Positions 9,293 through 16,974 of a stretch of 64,000 bases of DNA are shown here, piece after piece. The DNA lies in the NCBI RefSeq assembly GCF_002939385.1, contig NZ_MULI01000004.1, positions 1-64,000 on the forward strand. Reading direction: 5' to 3'. The notes beneath the pieces are model-generated. The model saw nothing but the letters and a program-made list of their open reading frames with translations. It ran no database searches and was not told where the DNA came from. Source of the stretch: Streptomyces sp. MH60. Its GTDB lineage: Bacteria; Actinomycetota; Actinomycetes; Streptomycetales; Streptomycetaceae. The position numbers and the translations under genes were made by a program. Within the stretch, counting starts at the first letter, position 1; each line of letters begins with the position of its first letter.

Positions 9293-9306
9293 GGTAAGGG
9301 CATACC
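9293..9306. promoter_or_regulatory. Possible HxlR operator in the divergent promoter
   Basis: GGTA (9293-9296) and TACC (9303-9306) form an inverted repeat with a 6-base spacer, in the 93-bp region between the NmrA-like gene and the hxlR-type gene. A further GGTAAG follows at 9311. The symmetry is short, so this is a tentative call based on position. Confidence 0.3.
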
Positions 9307-9324
9307 TGGAGGTAAGCTCATGAC

Positions 9325-9696
9325 ATGACGGAAGGCGTCCAGCACAGACGGGTCGAGACCGGCGAGCGGTATGACGTGTTTCACACCGACTGCCTGGCGC
9401 GCGACGTGGTCGACCATGTGACCAGCAGGTGGGGCATCTGGGTGCTGATCGCCCTGCGGCGCAACGACCTCCGGTTCTACGAGCTGCGCGAGAGCATCCA
9501 GGGCATCAGCGAGAAGATGCTCGCCCAGACCCTGCGCGTCCTGGTCGAGGACGGCCTGGTCTGGCGGAAGGTCGAGCCGACGACGCCGCCGCAGGTCACG
9601 TACGGGCTCACCGAGTTCGGCCGGGACATCGGGGAGCCGCTGACGGACCTCTTCGACCGGATCACCCGGCGGCTTTCGCCACTCGGCACCCCCTGA
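9325..9696 (+). CDS. HxlR family transcriptional regulator
   Basis: 123 residues. Winged-helix HxlR family: CLARDVVDHVTSRWGIWVL at the start (a cysteine near residue 19 is the usual redox-reactive position), then LRFYELRESIQGISEKML (recognition helix) and LVEDGLVWRKVEPTTPPQV (wing). ATG at 9325. It most likely represses itself and the divergent NmrA-like oxidoreductase and is released by oxidants, quinones or aldehydes. That ligand class is inferred from the family. Confidence 0.88.
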   Translation: MTEGVQHRRVETGERYDVFHTDCLARDVVDHVTSRWGIWVLIALRRNDLRFYELRESIQGISEKMLAQTLRVLVEDGLVWRKVEPTTPPQVTYGLTEFGRDIGEPLTDLFDRITRRLSPLGTP

Positions 9697-9760
9697 CTCC
9701 CGGGGTGCCGGGTGCACACTGGACAGCGGGACGAGTGCCCGACCGTGTGAGGTGGTGCAG

Positions 9761-10675
9761 ATGCAGAGCCGCTTCCGGAGTGACCGGCGGTTGACCGTGC
9801 GCATGGGGATCACTCTTTTTCTGCTCGGCCTGTTGTACGTGGGGTTCGTCGCCGCGCTGATCGCGCTGCTGAAGTCCTGGGTCCTGGTCGTGGTGATCGT
9901 GGCGCTGGTGTTCGGGGCGCAGTACTGGTTCTCCGACCGGATCGCGCTGTTCGCGATGCGTGGCCGGATCGTGGATCGGGACGAGTATCCGGAGCTGCAC
10001 GGGGTGGTGGACCGGCTGGCGGCGATGGCCGACATGCCGAAGCCGGTGGTCGCGGTGTCGGAGATGGAGATGCCCAACGCCTTCGCCACCGGCCGCAATC
10101 CGGACAACGCGGTGGTCTGTGTCACCACCGGGCTGCTGCGGCGGCTGGAGCCCGCGGAGCTGGAGGGCGTGCTGGCGCACGAGCTGTCGCACGTGGCGCA
10201 CAAGGACGTCGCGGTGATCACGGTGGCGTCGTTCCTCGGCGTGATCGCGGGGCTGATCGTGCGGTTCGCCTTCTACTCCCAGCTCTTCGGCGGGCGCCGC
10301 GACCAGAACACGATGGCGGTCCTGGCGGTCGTCATGGGCGTCTCGGCGGCCGTGTACGCGCTCAGCTTCCTGCTGATCCGGGCCCTGTCCCGGTACCGGG
10401 AGCTGGCGGCCGACCGGGCCGCGGCCCTGCTCACCGGGCGCCCCTCGGCCCTGGCGGCGGCCCTCACCAAGGTCACCGGCGACATCGCCCGCATCCCGAC
10501 CAAGGACCTGCGCACGGCCCAGGCCTTCAACGCCTTCTACTTCACCCCGGCCTTCGGCAGCGACCCCGGCCTCGGCCGGTTCTTCGCCACCCACCCCAGC
10601 CTGGAGCAGCGGCTCGACCAGCTGGGCCGGATCTCCGCCGAGCTGGGTGAGGCGGCGGCCCCCGGCAAGGCGTGA
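9761..10675 (+). CDS. htpX: HtpX-like membrane zinc metalloprotease (M48)
   Basis: 304 residues. ATG at 9761 is chosen because AGGTG lies 6 bases before it; GTG codons at 9752 and 9755 are possible. Two N-terminal membrane segments (residues about 15-55) precede the protease domain. The zinc motif HELSHVAHKD (HExxH) is near residue 140, followed by further hydrophobic segments and RYRELAADRAAALLTG, which supplies the third zinc ligand (glutamate). It degrades damaged membrane proteins at the cytoplasmic face. The next gene, 36 bp downstream, encodes a PspAB-like protein, so the pair is probably an envelope-stress unit. Confidence 0.9.
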   Translation: MQSRFRSDRRLTVRMGITLFLLGLLYVGFVAALIALLKSWVLVVVIVALVFGAQYWFSDRIALFAMRGRIVDRDEYPELHGVVDRLAAMADMPKPVVAVSEMEMPNAFATGRNPDNAVVCVTTGLLRRLEPAELEGVLAHELSHVAHKDVAVITVASFLGVIAGLIVRFAFYSQLFGGRRDQNTMAVLAVVMGVSAAVYALSFLLIRALSRYRELAADRAAALLTGRPSALAAALTKVTGDIARIPTKDLRTAQAFNAFYFTPAFGSDPGLGRFFATHPSLEQRLDQLGRISAELGEAAAPGKA

Positions 10676-10711
10676 GGCGCGGGACGTCACGGGAAGGGCG
10701 GGCATACGGAC

Positions 10712-11290
10712 ATGGGACTGCTGGACATCCTGCTCGGCCGGTCCAGGGCCGTGGGCCCGGATCTCGACCGGCTCTTCGCCCTGCCCTCGGCGGCGGTGGG
10801 CCTGGAGGCCGCGGCCGGGTTCAGGCCGACCGGACAGGGGGCGGTGTGCTTCGCGACGGTCGAGGGCGCCGCCTTCGAGCGCACGCACCGCGAGATCCGC
10901 GCCCTGCTGGACGCGGACGCCGGCCGCACCCCGGTGGAGCTGAGCCACGACGCCTACGGCTACTCCTGGCTCGTCTCGTACCGCTCCCCGGGAGAGCTGC
11001 CGGTCCTGGTGAACGACCTGCACGCGGTGAACAGCACCTTGGAGGCGGCCGGTTTCGGCCCCCGGCTGCTGTGCTCCCTGGCCGGTTTCGTGGCCGACGA
11101 CGGGCGGCGGCTCGCCCTCGTCTACCTCTACAAGCGCGGTACGTTCTACCCCTTCGCGCCGCTGTCCGGCGGGCGGCAGCAGCGGGACAACGCGCTGGAG
11201 CTGCGGATACGGGCCGCGCTCGACGACGAGCTGCCGGTGGAGGCCGACCTGGGCCGCTGGTTCCCCGTGTGGGGAGCGCCCGGACTCTGA
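10712..11290 (+). CDS. PspAB-like protein (envelope stress, with htpX)
   Basis: 192 residues, soluble, beginning MGLLDILLGRSRAVGPDLDRLF. It has an alpha/beta composition with LSHDAYGYSWLVSY and LVYLYKRGTFYPFAP, and no signal peptide or membrane segment. I recognise it as the actinobacterial family annotated PspA-associated protein PspAB, often placed beside htpX. No pspA or pspC gene is in this window. The role is inferred from family naming and linkage to the membrane protease only; the biochemical activity is unknown. Confidence 0.6.
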   Translation: MGLLDILLGRSRAVGPDLDRLFALPSAAVGLEAAAGFRPTGQGAVCFATVEGAAFERTHREIRALLDADAGRTPVELSHDAYGYSWLVSYRSPGELPVLVNDLHAVNSTLEAAGFGPRLLCSLAGFVADDGRRLALVYLYKRGTFYPFAPLSGGRQQRDNALELRIRAALDDELPVEADLGRWFPVWGAPGL

Positions 11291-11345
11291 GCGCCGCGGG
11301 ACGCGAACGCCGGGCACCCCGAGGAGAGAGCACCCGGCGCCGGGG

Positions 11346-11660
11346 TCACCGCGAGTACCGCATCAACGCCCGCACCATGTGGCACGTCGTGTCCGACGGC
11401 GGATGAACCCCGATGGCCAGCGCGGCGCTCCGTATCCTCTCGTTGCGCGCCTGGTCGGGCAGGTAGACGCCGGAGTCGAGCAGGGCGATGGCGAGGCGCA
11501 TCGCCTTGAGCCGGCGGTTGTGCGTCACGTACCACTCGCGGGGGCGGCCCGCCGGCAGCGGACGCTTCTCCACGGGCGCGTACGGCAGGTCGAGCAGGAC
11601 GGGCCGCTTGGCGGTGGACTGGGTGGGCAACGGCTTCGGCTTCAGTGCGGCAGCGGGCAC
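11346..11660 (-). CDS. Conserved hypothetical protein, possible DNA-binding helix bundle
   Basis: 104 residues if started at GTG 11660. The ribosome site AGGAGG lies immediately before an ATG (11666, zero spacing), so the GTG two codons later, with 6-base spacing, is the better start. A Pro/Lys-rich N-terminus (ALKPKPLPTQSTAKRPVLL) leads into a basic helical C-terminus (WYVTHNRRLKAMRLAIALL ... NERIRSAALAIGV). The final helices could form a helix-turn-helix but no family is recognised. The unusually AT-rich 5' region (11720-11752) suggests a promoter there. Confidence 0.55.
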   Translation of the reverse strand: MPAAALKPKPLPTQSTAKRPVLLDLPYAPVEKRPLPAGRPREWYVTHNRRLKAMRLAIALLDSGVYLPDQARNERIRSAALAIGVHPPSDTTCHMVRALMRYSR

Positions 11661-11749
11661 AGGCATCCTCCTGTCGCGGTCGGGGCGCCGTCCGGACTTC
11701 CCGGCGACACCCTCGAACACTGCTTCTATTTTACCGTCCACCACTGACA

Positions 11750-11773
11750 AAAGCCCCTGCCCACAAGGGCTTT
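11750..11773 (-). promoter_or_regulatory. Hairpin followed by a short T-run in the leader of the 11346-11660 gene
   Basis: AAAGCCC (11750-11756) pairs with GGGCTTT (11767-11773) over a 10-base loop. Read on the minus strand, the stem ends in TTTT, like a small intrinsic terminator, upstream of the gene starting at 11660. It could be an attenuator or a terminator of readthrough. Confidence 0.3.
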
Positions 11774-11835
11774 CGGGGTCGCTGTGACCCACGTGGTGAA
11801 CGAGTTTCCGCACCCCTCCGGTTACCGTGTGCGGC

Positions 11836-12195
11836 ATGGAGATCTGGATCAACCCGGCCTGCTCGAAGTGCCGCAGCGCGATCAGCCTGCTCGACGCGGA
11901 AGGGGCCGAGTACACCGTCCGCCGCTACCTGGAGGACGTACCGAGCGCGGCGGAGATCCGCGAGGTGCTCACCCGGCTCGGACTCGAACCGTGGGACATC
12001 ACCCGCACCCAGGAGGCGGCCGCCAAGGAACTGGGTCTGAAGGACTGGCCCCGTGACGAGGCGTCACGCGACCGCTGGGTCACCGCGCTCGCCGAACACC
12101 CCAAGCTGATCCAGCGCCCGATCATCACGGCGGACGACGGAACGGCCGTGGTGGGCCGCACCGACGAGGCGGTCCGGGACGCCCTGGCGCGTTAG
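11836..12195 (+). CDS. ArsC/Spx-family thioredoxin-fold protein
   Basis: 119 residues, start ATG at 11836 (GTG at 11827 is possible). ArsC family fold: WINPACSKCRSAISLLDAEG carries a CxxC redox pair, then EIREVLTRLGLEPWD and LIQRPIITADDGTAVVGR, the conserved cis-proline/arginine region. Proteins of this group include glutaredoxin-dependent arsenate reductases and Spx-like regulators. No arsenite pump or arsR is adjacent, so a true arsenic role is doubtful and a general thiol-redox role is as likely. Confidence 0.8.
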   Translation: MEIWINPACSKCRSAISLLDAEGAEYTVRRYLEDVPSAAEIREVLTRLGLEPWDITRTQEAAAKELGLKDWPRDEASRDRWVTALAEHPKLIQRPIITADDGTAVVGRTDEAVRDALAR

Positions 12196-12310
12196 GCGGG
12201 TCCAGGGTGTGACGCAGGTTACGCGCCCGCGTCGACGCGACCGGTGAGCAACTCCGTTCGGTATCTCGTACATAGCGGCGTACGCTCCCCTACCTCTTCA
12301 GGAGGCGCGG

Positions 12311-13006
12311 ATGTCGCGCAGGAGAACTCTCGGCACGAAGAAGAAGATCGCCCTACTGGTCGGCGCCGCCACGATGGCCGGTGGCGGCGCCTTCGTCATG
12401 GCGAACGCCTCGAACGCCGCGCAGACCACCGAGGACGCGCGGACGAAGGCCGCCCAGGACGCGGGCGTCTGCCAGGGCCTGGCCACCGCGCTCGGCAACA
12501 ACCAGCGGTTCATCGAGGGCCAGCGGGCCGCTCCGGACGCGCAGTCGCAGGCCCGGATCGAGAACCGCGAGGCCGTCGTCGCGGAGATCGAGCGCAAGCA
12601 GGCGGCGTCCGGGTGCGCGGTCGGGGAATCGGCTCAGGACTCCCAGACCGCGCAACCGTCCCGGACCGCGCAGCCGCCCCAAGCCGGGCAGGAGGCGGGC
12701 CAGGACGCCGGGGACCAGGCGGGCCAGGACGCCGGGGCCCCGGCGGACGACCAGGCCGGCGAGCAGGTCTGCGCCGGTTCCACCGTCACCCTCTCCGGCG
12801 AGGGCGGCGCGCCCGCCGCCTCCAGCAACCAGTTCCCGGTGGGCACCAGGCTCAGGGTGACCAACCTCGACAACGACAAGTCCACGACCGTGGAGGTGAA
12901 CTCGGTCTCGGGAAGCTGTGCGCTGCTCAACAACGCGGCGTTCGAGCAGGTCCGCGAGGAGGGCAAGTTCCTGATCCGACGGGCGCTGATCGAGAAGGTC
13001 GGCTGA
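12311..13006 (+). CDS. Secreted protein with C-terminal RlpA/DPBB-like domain
   Basis: 231 residues. A basic N-terminus (MSRRRTLGTKKKIALLVG) and a hydrophobic core form a signal peptide or anchor (residues about 10-37). A helical region with two cysteines follows (VCQGLATALGNN ... ERKQAASGC), then a repetitive Gln/Ala/Asp/Gly linker (QAGQEAGQDAGDQAGQDAG) at about 125-155. The C-terminal domain (VTLSGEGGAPAASSNQFPVG, RVTNLDNDKSTTVEVNSV) resembles the double-psi beta-barrel of RlpA-type proteins. The N-terminal module resembles that of the DUF1996 protein at 20783. It is probably extracellular; function unknown. Confidence 0.7.
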   Translation: MSRRRTLGTKKKIALLVGAATMAGGGAFVMANASNAAQTTEDARTKAAQDAGVCQGLATALGNNQRFIEGQRAAPDAQSQARIENREAVVAEIERKQAASGCAVGESAQDSQTAQPSRTAQPPQAGQEAGQDAGDQAGQDAGAPADDQAGEQVCAGSTVTLSGEGGAPAASSNQFPVGTRLRVTNLDNDKSTTVEVNSVSGSCALLNNAAFEQVREEGKFLIRRALIEKVG

Positions 13007-13009
13007 GCC

Positions 13010-13882
13010 TCAGTCGCCCGGCGCGGCCAGGAAGTCGCCGAGGCGGCGGCCCAGCCCGGACGGCGCGGACTGGGGCAGCGCGTGGTGGGAGACGTCCGGC
13101 AGGACGGTCGTCTCCACGTGCGGCAGCAGGGTCCGCGCCCGGTCCGCCACCTCGGCGGGGTCGTGCGTCCTGCTGTTCCCGGCCAGGAGCAGCAGGACCG
13201 GTACGTCCAGGGCGCGCAGCGCCTTGGGGGCCGGCCGGGGTCCGGTGACCGGCTTCCGCTCCGGGAAGCCGGCCGCGGCCTCCTGGAGGGCGAGCCAGTC
13301 GGCGTCCAGCGGCGTCGTGCCGGTCTCCCAGTCCAGGAAGGCGCGGACCCGGCGGGGGGTCGGCCGCAGCAGCATCGGCAGCGCGTGCAGCAGGTAGGCC
13401 GCCTTGAACCCGGCGAAGCACTGGGTCGGGTCCAGGAGGAACAGGCGGCGTACCCGGTCGGGTGCGTGCAGGGCGTGGTGCAGGGCGATCCAGGCGCCGT
13501 AGGAGTGGCCGCCGAGGTCCGTCTCCTCGATGCCGAGGCCGTCGAGGAGCGCGTCCAGCCAGCCGGTGAGGTCGGCGACCGTACGGGGGTGGCGGTCGCC
13601 GGCCGGTGTGCTGCGGCCGGGGGCGCCGATCAGGTCGGCGGCGTGGACGCGGTGGGTGCGGGACAGCTCGGCGGCCTGGGCGTACCAGGACGCGGAGGTC
13701 GCCGCCCCGCCGCCCGGCAGCAGGACGAGGGGGCGGCCGCCGGCCGGGCCGGTCACGTGGACGTGCGTCTCGCCGAAGGGGGTGGGCACGGTCACCGCCT
13801 CGGTCCCCGCGGGCCACTTGGCCATGACCTTGTCGTAGGCGTCCTGGAAACGGCCGGCGTCGTACGGACCGCGAGCGCTCAT
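13010..13882 (-). CDS. Alpha/beta hydrolase
   Basis: 290 residues, ATG at 13882 after AGGGGG. Alpha/beta-hydrolase fold: oxyanion motif LVLLPGGGAATSASW, nucleophile elbow GGHSYGAW (GxSxG, serine at about residue 128), acid candidate in VLLLLAGNSRTHD, and the catalytic histidine in LPDVSHHALP. A cap region lies around residues 150-220. It is divergent from a MarR regulator with a perfect operator between them, so it is probably induced by a small lipophilic compound. The substrate cannot be told. Confidence 0.85.
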   Translation of the reverse strand: MSARGPYDAGRFQDAYDKVMAKWPAGTEAVTVPTPFGETHVHVTGPAGGRPLVLLPGGGAATSASWYAQAAELSRTHRVHAADLIGAPGRSTPAGDRHPRTVADLTGWLDALLDGLGIEETDLGGHSYGAWIALHHALHAPDRVRRLFLLDPTQCFAGFKAAYLLHALPMLLRPTPRRVRAFLDWETGTTPLDADWLALQEAAAGFPERKPVTGPRPAPKALRALDVPVLLLLAGNSRTHDPAEVADRARTLLPHVETTVLPDVSHHALPQSAPSGLGRRLGDFLAAPGD

Positions 13883-13929
13883 GAGCGGTGCCCCCTGTCT
13901 CGCTTGCTCCCTGTTCCTGCTTCTCCGGT

Positions 13930-13952
13930 AGTATCTCGTCCAACGAGATACT
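13930..13952. promoter_or_regulatory. Perfect palindrome, probable MarR operator
   Basis: AGTATCTCGT, a 3-base spacer (CCA), and its exact complement form a 23-bp operator between the divergent hydrolase and marR-type genes. The size and symmetry are typical of MarR sites. It lies 43 bp upstream of the regulator start and 48 bp from the hydrolase start, so binding could control both. Confidence 0.8.
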
Positions 13953-13994
13953 TGTCGAGCGAGGATCACCCGAAGGACCGAAGGGAGCGCCCCC

Positions 13995-14471
13995 ATGCCC
14001 GACCAGGGACCGGAGATGGAGCTCGTCCACCTCCTGCGCGCGGTCGCCGTCGAACTGGGCGCGCACAGCGCCCGGTTCGCGCAGCGCAACGGCATGCATC
14101 CCACCGACGTCCGCGCGCTCATCGCGCTCATGGACGCCGCGCGGGCGGGCGAGGCGATGACCGCCGGGCGCCTGGGCGCCGCGCTCGGGCTGAACTCCGC
14201 GGGCACCACGGCGCTGGTCGACCGGCTGGAGCGGGCCGGACACGTACGCCGGGTGCGCGACGAGCGGGACCGGCGCCGGGTCACCGTCGAGGTGGACGAA
14301 CGGGCCGTGGCGCTGGGCCGGTCCCACTTCGGACCGCTGATCGGGCGGACGGTGGAACTGCTGCGCGGGTACGACGAGCGGGAACTGGCGGCGATCAGGG
14401 GCTTTCTGACCGGCGTACGGGAGGCGGCCGGGGACGGCGGGCGTGAGGCGGACCACAACGACGCCGGGTAA
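13995..14471 (+). CDS. MarR family transcriptional regulator
   Basis: 158 residues. The winged helix is MTAGRLGAALGLNSAGTTAL (helix-turn-helix, residues about 55-75), followed by VDRLERAGHVRRVRDERDRR, the DxRxxR wing signature of MarR proteins. It presumably represses itself and the divergent alpha/beta hydrolase by binding the palindrome at 13930-13952. Its stop codon (14469-14471) overlaps the first GlnR pentamer of the glnII promoter. Confidence 0.9.
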   Translation: MPDQGPEMELVHLLRAVAVELGAHSARFAQRNGMHPTDVRALIALMDAARAGEAMTAGRLGAALGLNSAGTTALVDRLERAGHVRRVRDERDRRRVTVEVDERAVALGRSHFGPLIGRTVELLRGYDERELAAIRGFLTGVREAAGDGGREADHNDAG

Positions 14472-14505
14472 CACGGGGTTCACATACGGGCAACGGTCGG
14501 GAAAT
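14468..14505 (+). promoter_or_regulatory. GlnR box of glnII
   Basis: Four pentamers at exactly 11-bp spacing: GTAAC (14468), TTCAC (14479), GCAAC (14490) and GAAAT (14501), with six-base spacers. It has the same geometry as the glnA box in this window and fits the known GlnR control of glnII. The first element overlaps the stop codon of the upstream marR gene. Confidence 0.85.
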
Positions 14506-14607
14506 CGCCCGTTGGCACGCTGCACGGCAGTAGACGCGGCACCCCCGCCGCCCCCGCGCCGCCGCACCCGCACGTGCGCCGATACCCACCCCGAAGGATG
14601 TGGCCCC

Positions 14608-15648
14608 GTGACCTTCAAGGCCGAGTACATCTGGATCGACGGCACCGAGCCGACGGCCAAGCTCCGTTCCAAGACGAAGATCATCACGGACGCCCCCGCC
14701 GGCCTGGACGCCCTGCCGATCTGGGGCTTCGACGGCTCCTCCACCAACCAGGCCGAGGGCAGCTCCTCGGACTGCGTGCTCAGGCCGGTCTTCTCCTGCC
14801 CCGACCCGATCCGCGGCGGCGAGGACATCCTGGTGCTGTGCGAGGTCCTGGACACGGACATGACGCCGCACCCGAGCAACACCCGCGCCGCGCTGGCCGA
14901 GCTGTCCGAGCGCTTCGCCGCGCAGGAGCCGGTCTTCGGCATCGAGCAGGAGTACACCTTCTTCAAGGGTGCCCGCCCGCTCGGCTTCCCCGAGGGCGGC
15001 TTCCCGGCCGCGCAGGGCGGCTACTACTGCGGTGTCGGCTCGGACGAGATCTTCGGCCGGGACGTCGTCGAGGCCCACCTGGAGAACTGCCTGCAGGCCG
15101 GTCTCGGCATCTCCGGCATCAACGCCGAGGTCATGCCCGGCCAGTGGGAGTTCCAGGTCGGCCCGCTGGCGCCGCTGGAGGTCTCCGACCAGCTGTGGGT
15201 GGCCCGCTGGCTGCTCTACCGCACCGCGGAGGACTTCGAGGTCTCCGCCACCCTCGACCCCAAGCCCGTCAAGGGCGACTGGAACGGCGCGGGCGCGCAC
15301 ACCAACTTCTCCACCAAGGCGATGCGCGAAGGCCCCGAGGGCTATGCCGCGATCATCACCGCCTGCGAGTCGCTCGGTGAGGGCTCCAAGCCGCTGGACC
15401 ACGTCAAGAACTACGGCGCCGGCATCGACGACCGCCTCACCGGCCTGCACGAGACCGCGCCGTGGAACGAGTACTCCTACGGCGTCTCCGACCGCGGCGC
15501 CTCGGTGCGCATCCCGTGGCAGGTCGAGAAGGACGGCAAGGGCTACATCGAGGACCGCCGTCCCAACGCCAACGTCGACCCGTACGTGGTGACCCGCCTG
15601 CTCGTCGACACCTGCTGCACGGCGCTGGAGAAGGCCGGCCAGGTCTGA
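14608..15648 (+). CDS. glnII: Glutamine synthetase type II (GlnII)
   Basis: 346 residues, GTG start 9 bases after GAAGGA. Eukaryote-type (GSII) glutamine synthetase, an octamer/decamer type that is not adenylylated. Motifs: AEYIWIDGTEPTAKLRSKT at the N-terminus, WGFDGSSTNQAEG, FGIEQEYTFF, MPGQWEFQVGP, GDWNGAGAHTNFSTKAMR and DRGASVRIPWQV. It is the second, heat-labile glutamine synthetase of Streptomyces and backs up GlnA under nitrogen limitation. Control by GlnR is expected from the upstream box. Confidence 0.97.
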   Translation: MTFKAEYIWIDGTEPTAKLRSKTKIITDAPAGLDALPIWGFDGSSTNQAEGSSSDCVLRPVFSCPDPIRGGEDILVLCEVLDTDMTPHPSNTRAALAELSERFAAQEPVFGIEQEYTFFKGARPLGFPEGGFPAAQGGYYCGVGSDEIFGRDVVEAHLENCLQAGLGISGINAEVMPGQWEFQVGPLAPLEVSDQLWVARWLLYRTAEDFEVSATLDPKPVKGDWNGAGAHTNFSTKAMREGPEGYAAIITACESLGEGSKPLDHVKNYGAGIDDRLTGLHETAPWNEYSYGVSDRGASVRIPWQVEKDGKGYIEDRRPNANVDPYVVTRLLVDTCCTALEKAGQV

Positions 15649-15704
15649 GCCCGCCGGCTCCGGCCTCGGGCCGCGTTGTCGGTGGCGCGTGCGAGGGTGG
15701 GGAC

Positions 15705-16634
15705 ATGGAGATCGACGGTGTCCTCGCCCTCAAGGTCGAGACGGAGAACGGGCAGACGCACACCCGGATGCGGGCGGCGGAGCTGCGGGAGCTGGCGTTG
15801 CGCATCGGCAGCGCCGGCGACCGTTTCCTGGTGGTGCAGCGGATACCGGACATCCCCGACGTGTTCGCGCAGCTGTGGCACGAGGAGGGCGGGGAGTACC
15901 GGCTGGAGTACCGGGCCGCCGCGGACGCGTTCTTCGGTGCCGACCTCGGCGACCGCCACCGCGTGGCCGATCTCCTGACCGGCTGGGCCCGCCAGGAGCC
16001 CGGCTGGGACGCGGGCGTCGCCTGGGAGCCGATCGACCTGGGGCCCCAGGAGGACGTTCCGGAGCTGCCGGACGAGGTCAGGCAGCAGATCGAGCGGCTG
16101 ATCCGGGAGCGGCTGCGCTGCGGATACGACAGCCGCAAGGTGCTGGTCCGGATCGCGGAGGACCACCTCGTCGGCGGCGAGTACGGCGAACGGCCGGTGT
16201 CTGTGGCCCAGGCCTGGCAGTTGGTGGACCGGCTGTGGCTGGAGCGGCTGGCCGAGCAGGAGACCTGGGGCGAGGAGACCACCGACCCGGACCGCCTCAC
16301 CCGGGTCTTCCAGTCCCTGGACGCGGCCGGTGTCACCGCCCGGGAGAACTTCACCTGCTGCCGGGGCTGCGGCACCGCGGAGATAGGCGCGGAGCGCGAG
16401 GGCGCCCGGGGCTTCGTCTTCTTCCACCGGCAGAGCACCGAGGCCGCCGCCGAGGGACACGGGCTCATGCTGCACTACGGCGGTTTCGACGGCTCGGAGG
16501 AGACGACGACGGCCGTCGGCCACGAGGTCGTGGCGGCGTTCGCGGGATCGGGGCTGTCCACGGAGTGGGACGGCGATCCGGGCCGGGCGATCGCCGTCGA
16601 CCCGCTGAACTGGCGCAAACGGCTGGAGGGTTGA
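15705..16634 (+). CDS. DUF6891 domain protein
   Basis: 309 residues, ATG at 15705 after GAGGG. The N-terminal part (EIDGVLALKVETENGQTHTR) is an immune/reporter-like alpha/beta region of unknown type. The C-terminal half has a cysteine cluster (FTCCRGCG), then GFVFFHRQSTEAA and GLMLHYGGFDG, the pattern of DUF6891. The CCxxC could bind metal. It is soluble, with no signal peptide. Spacing from glnII is 56 bp, so co-transcription is possible. Function unknown. Confidence 0.7.
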   Translation: MEIDGVLALKVETENGQTHTRMRAAELRELALRIGSAGDRFLVVQRIPDIPDVFAQLWHEEGGEYRLEYRAAADAFFGADLGDRHRVADLLTGWARQEPGWDAGVAWEPIDLGPQEDVPELPDEVRQQIERLIRERLRCGYDSRKVLVRIAEDHLVGGEYGERPVSVAQAWQLVDRLWLERLAEQETWGEETTDPDRLTRVFQSLDAAGVTARENFTCCRGCGTAEIGAEREGARGFVFFHRQSTEAAAEGHGLMLHYGGFDGSEETTTAVGHEVVAAFAGSGLSTEWDGDPGRAIAVDPLNWRKRLEG

Positions 16635-16676
16635 CCGGTCCGGCGGTTGGTTCAGGCCAGTCGGCGTCCACACACT

Positions 16677-16693
16677 GAGAGGAGTCTCCTCTC
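16677..16693. promoter_or_regulatory. Small perfect palindrome upstream of the leader ORF
   Basis: GAGAGGA, spacer GTC, and TCCTCTC form a 17-bp symmetric site, 42 bp after the DUF6891 stop and 28 bp before the leader ORF at 16722. It could be an operator for the following unit or a weak terminator. Evidence is symmetry and position only. The rest of the 340-bp interval to 16975 holds only the leader ORF. Confidence 0.35.
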
Positions 16694-16721
16694 CCCCGCC
16701 GCCGTCTGCTTCAATGAGCCC

Positions 16722-16844
16722 ATGGCCAGCTTCCGGAAGTACGCAGCGACGGGTCGCCATGACCTCGAGCCCTTCTGGCCTTCCCGTCAGCACGACGACT
16801 TCGACCGGGTGTGTTGCCGCGCGACGATCGCGCCGGCCCGCTAG
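16722..16844 (+). CDS. Possible 40-residue leader peptide with Cys-Cys
   Basis: ATG at 16722 opens a 40-residue frame, MASFRKYAATGRHDLEPFWP then SRQHDDFDRVCCRATIAPAR. The His/Asp-rich stretch leading into D-R-V-C-C-R recalls the small Streptomyces leader peptides (H-V-D-L..RV...C) found upstream of metabolic genes. There is no convincing ribosome site; it may be leaderless or use the nearby ATG at 16714 in another frame. It ends 130 bp before the OmpR-type regulator. If real it would be a cis-acting attenuator rather than a functional protein. Confidence 0.4.
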   Translation: MASFRKYAATGRHDLEPFWPSRQHDDFDRVCCRATIAPAR

Positions 16845-16974
16845 AAGCCGTATCCCGCAGGCCCTCCACGCCTGCCGCCGGTGCGCACGACGTACGTCCC
16901 GCGACGCGCCCGACCATGAACTCGCGCCCGTCGCCCCTCCCGACGAACCTCTCGCGCGAAAGAGCTGACGTCTC

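Noticed and set aside
11836..12195. Arsenic resistance gene
   Set aside because: It belongs to the ArsC/Spx-like fold but no arsR or efflux gene is near, so resistance is not claimed.
16714..16968. An 84-residue frame starting at ATG 16714
   Set aside because: Its composition (Arg/Pro/Ser-rich) is that of an out-of-frame reading. The shorter 16722 frame is more like a known peptide type.
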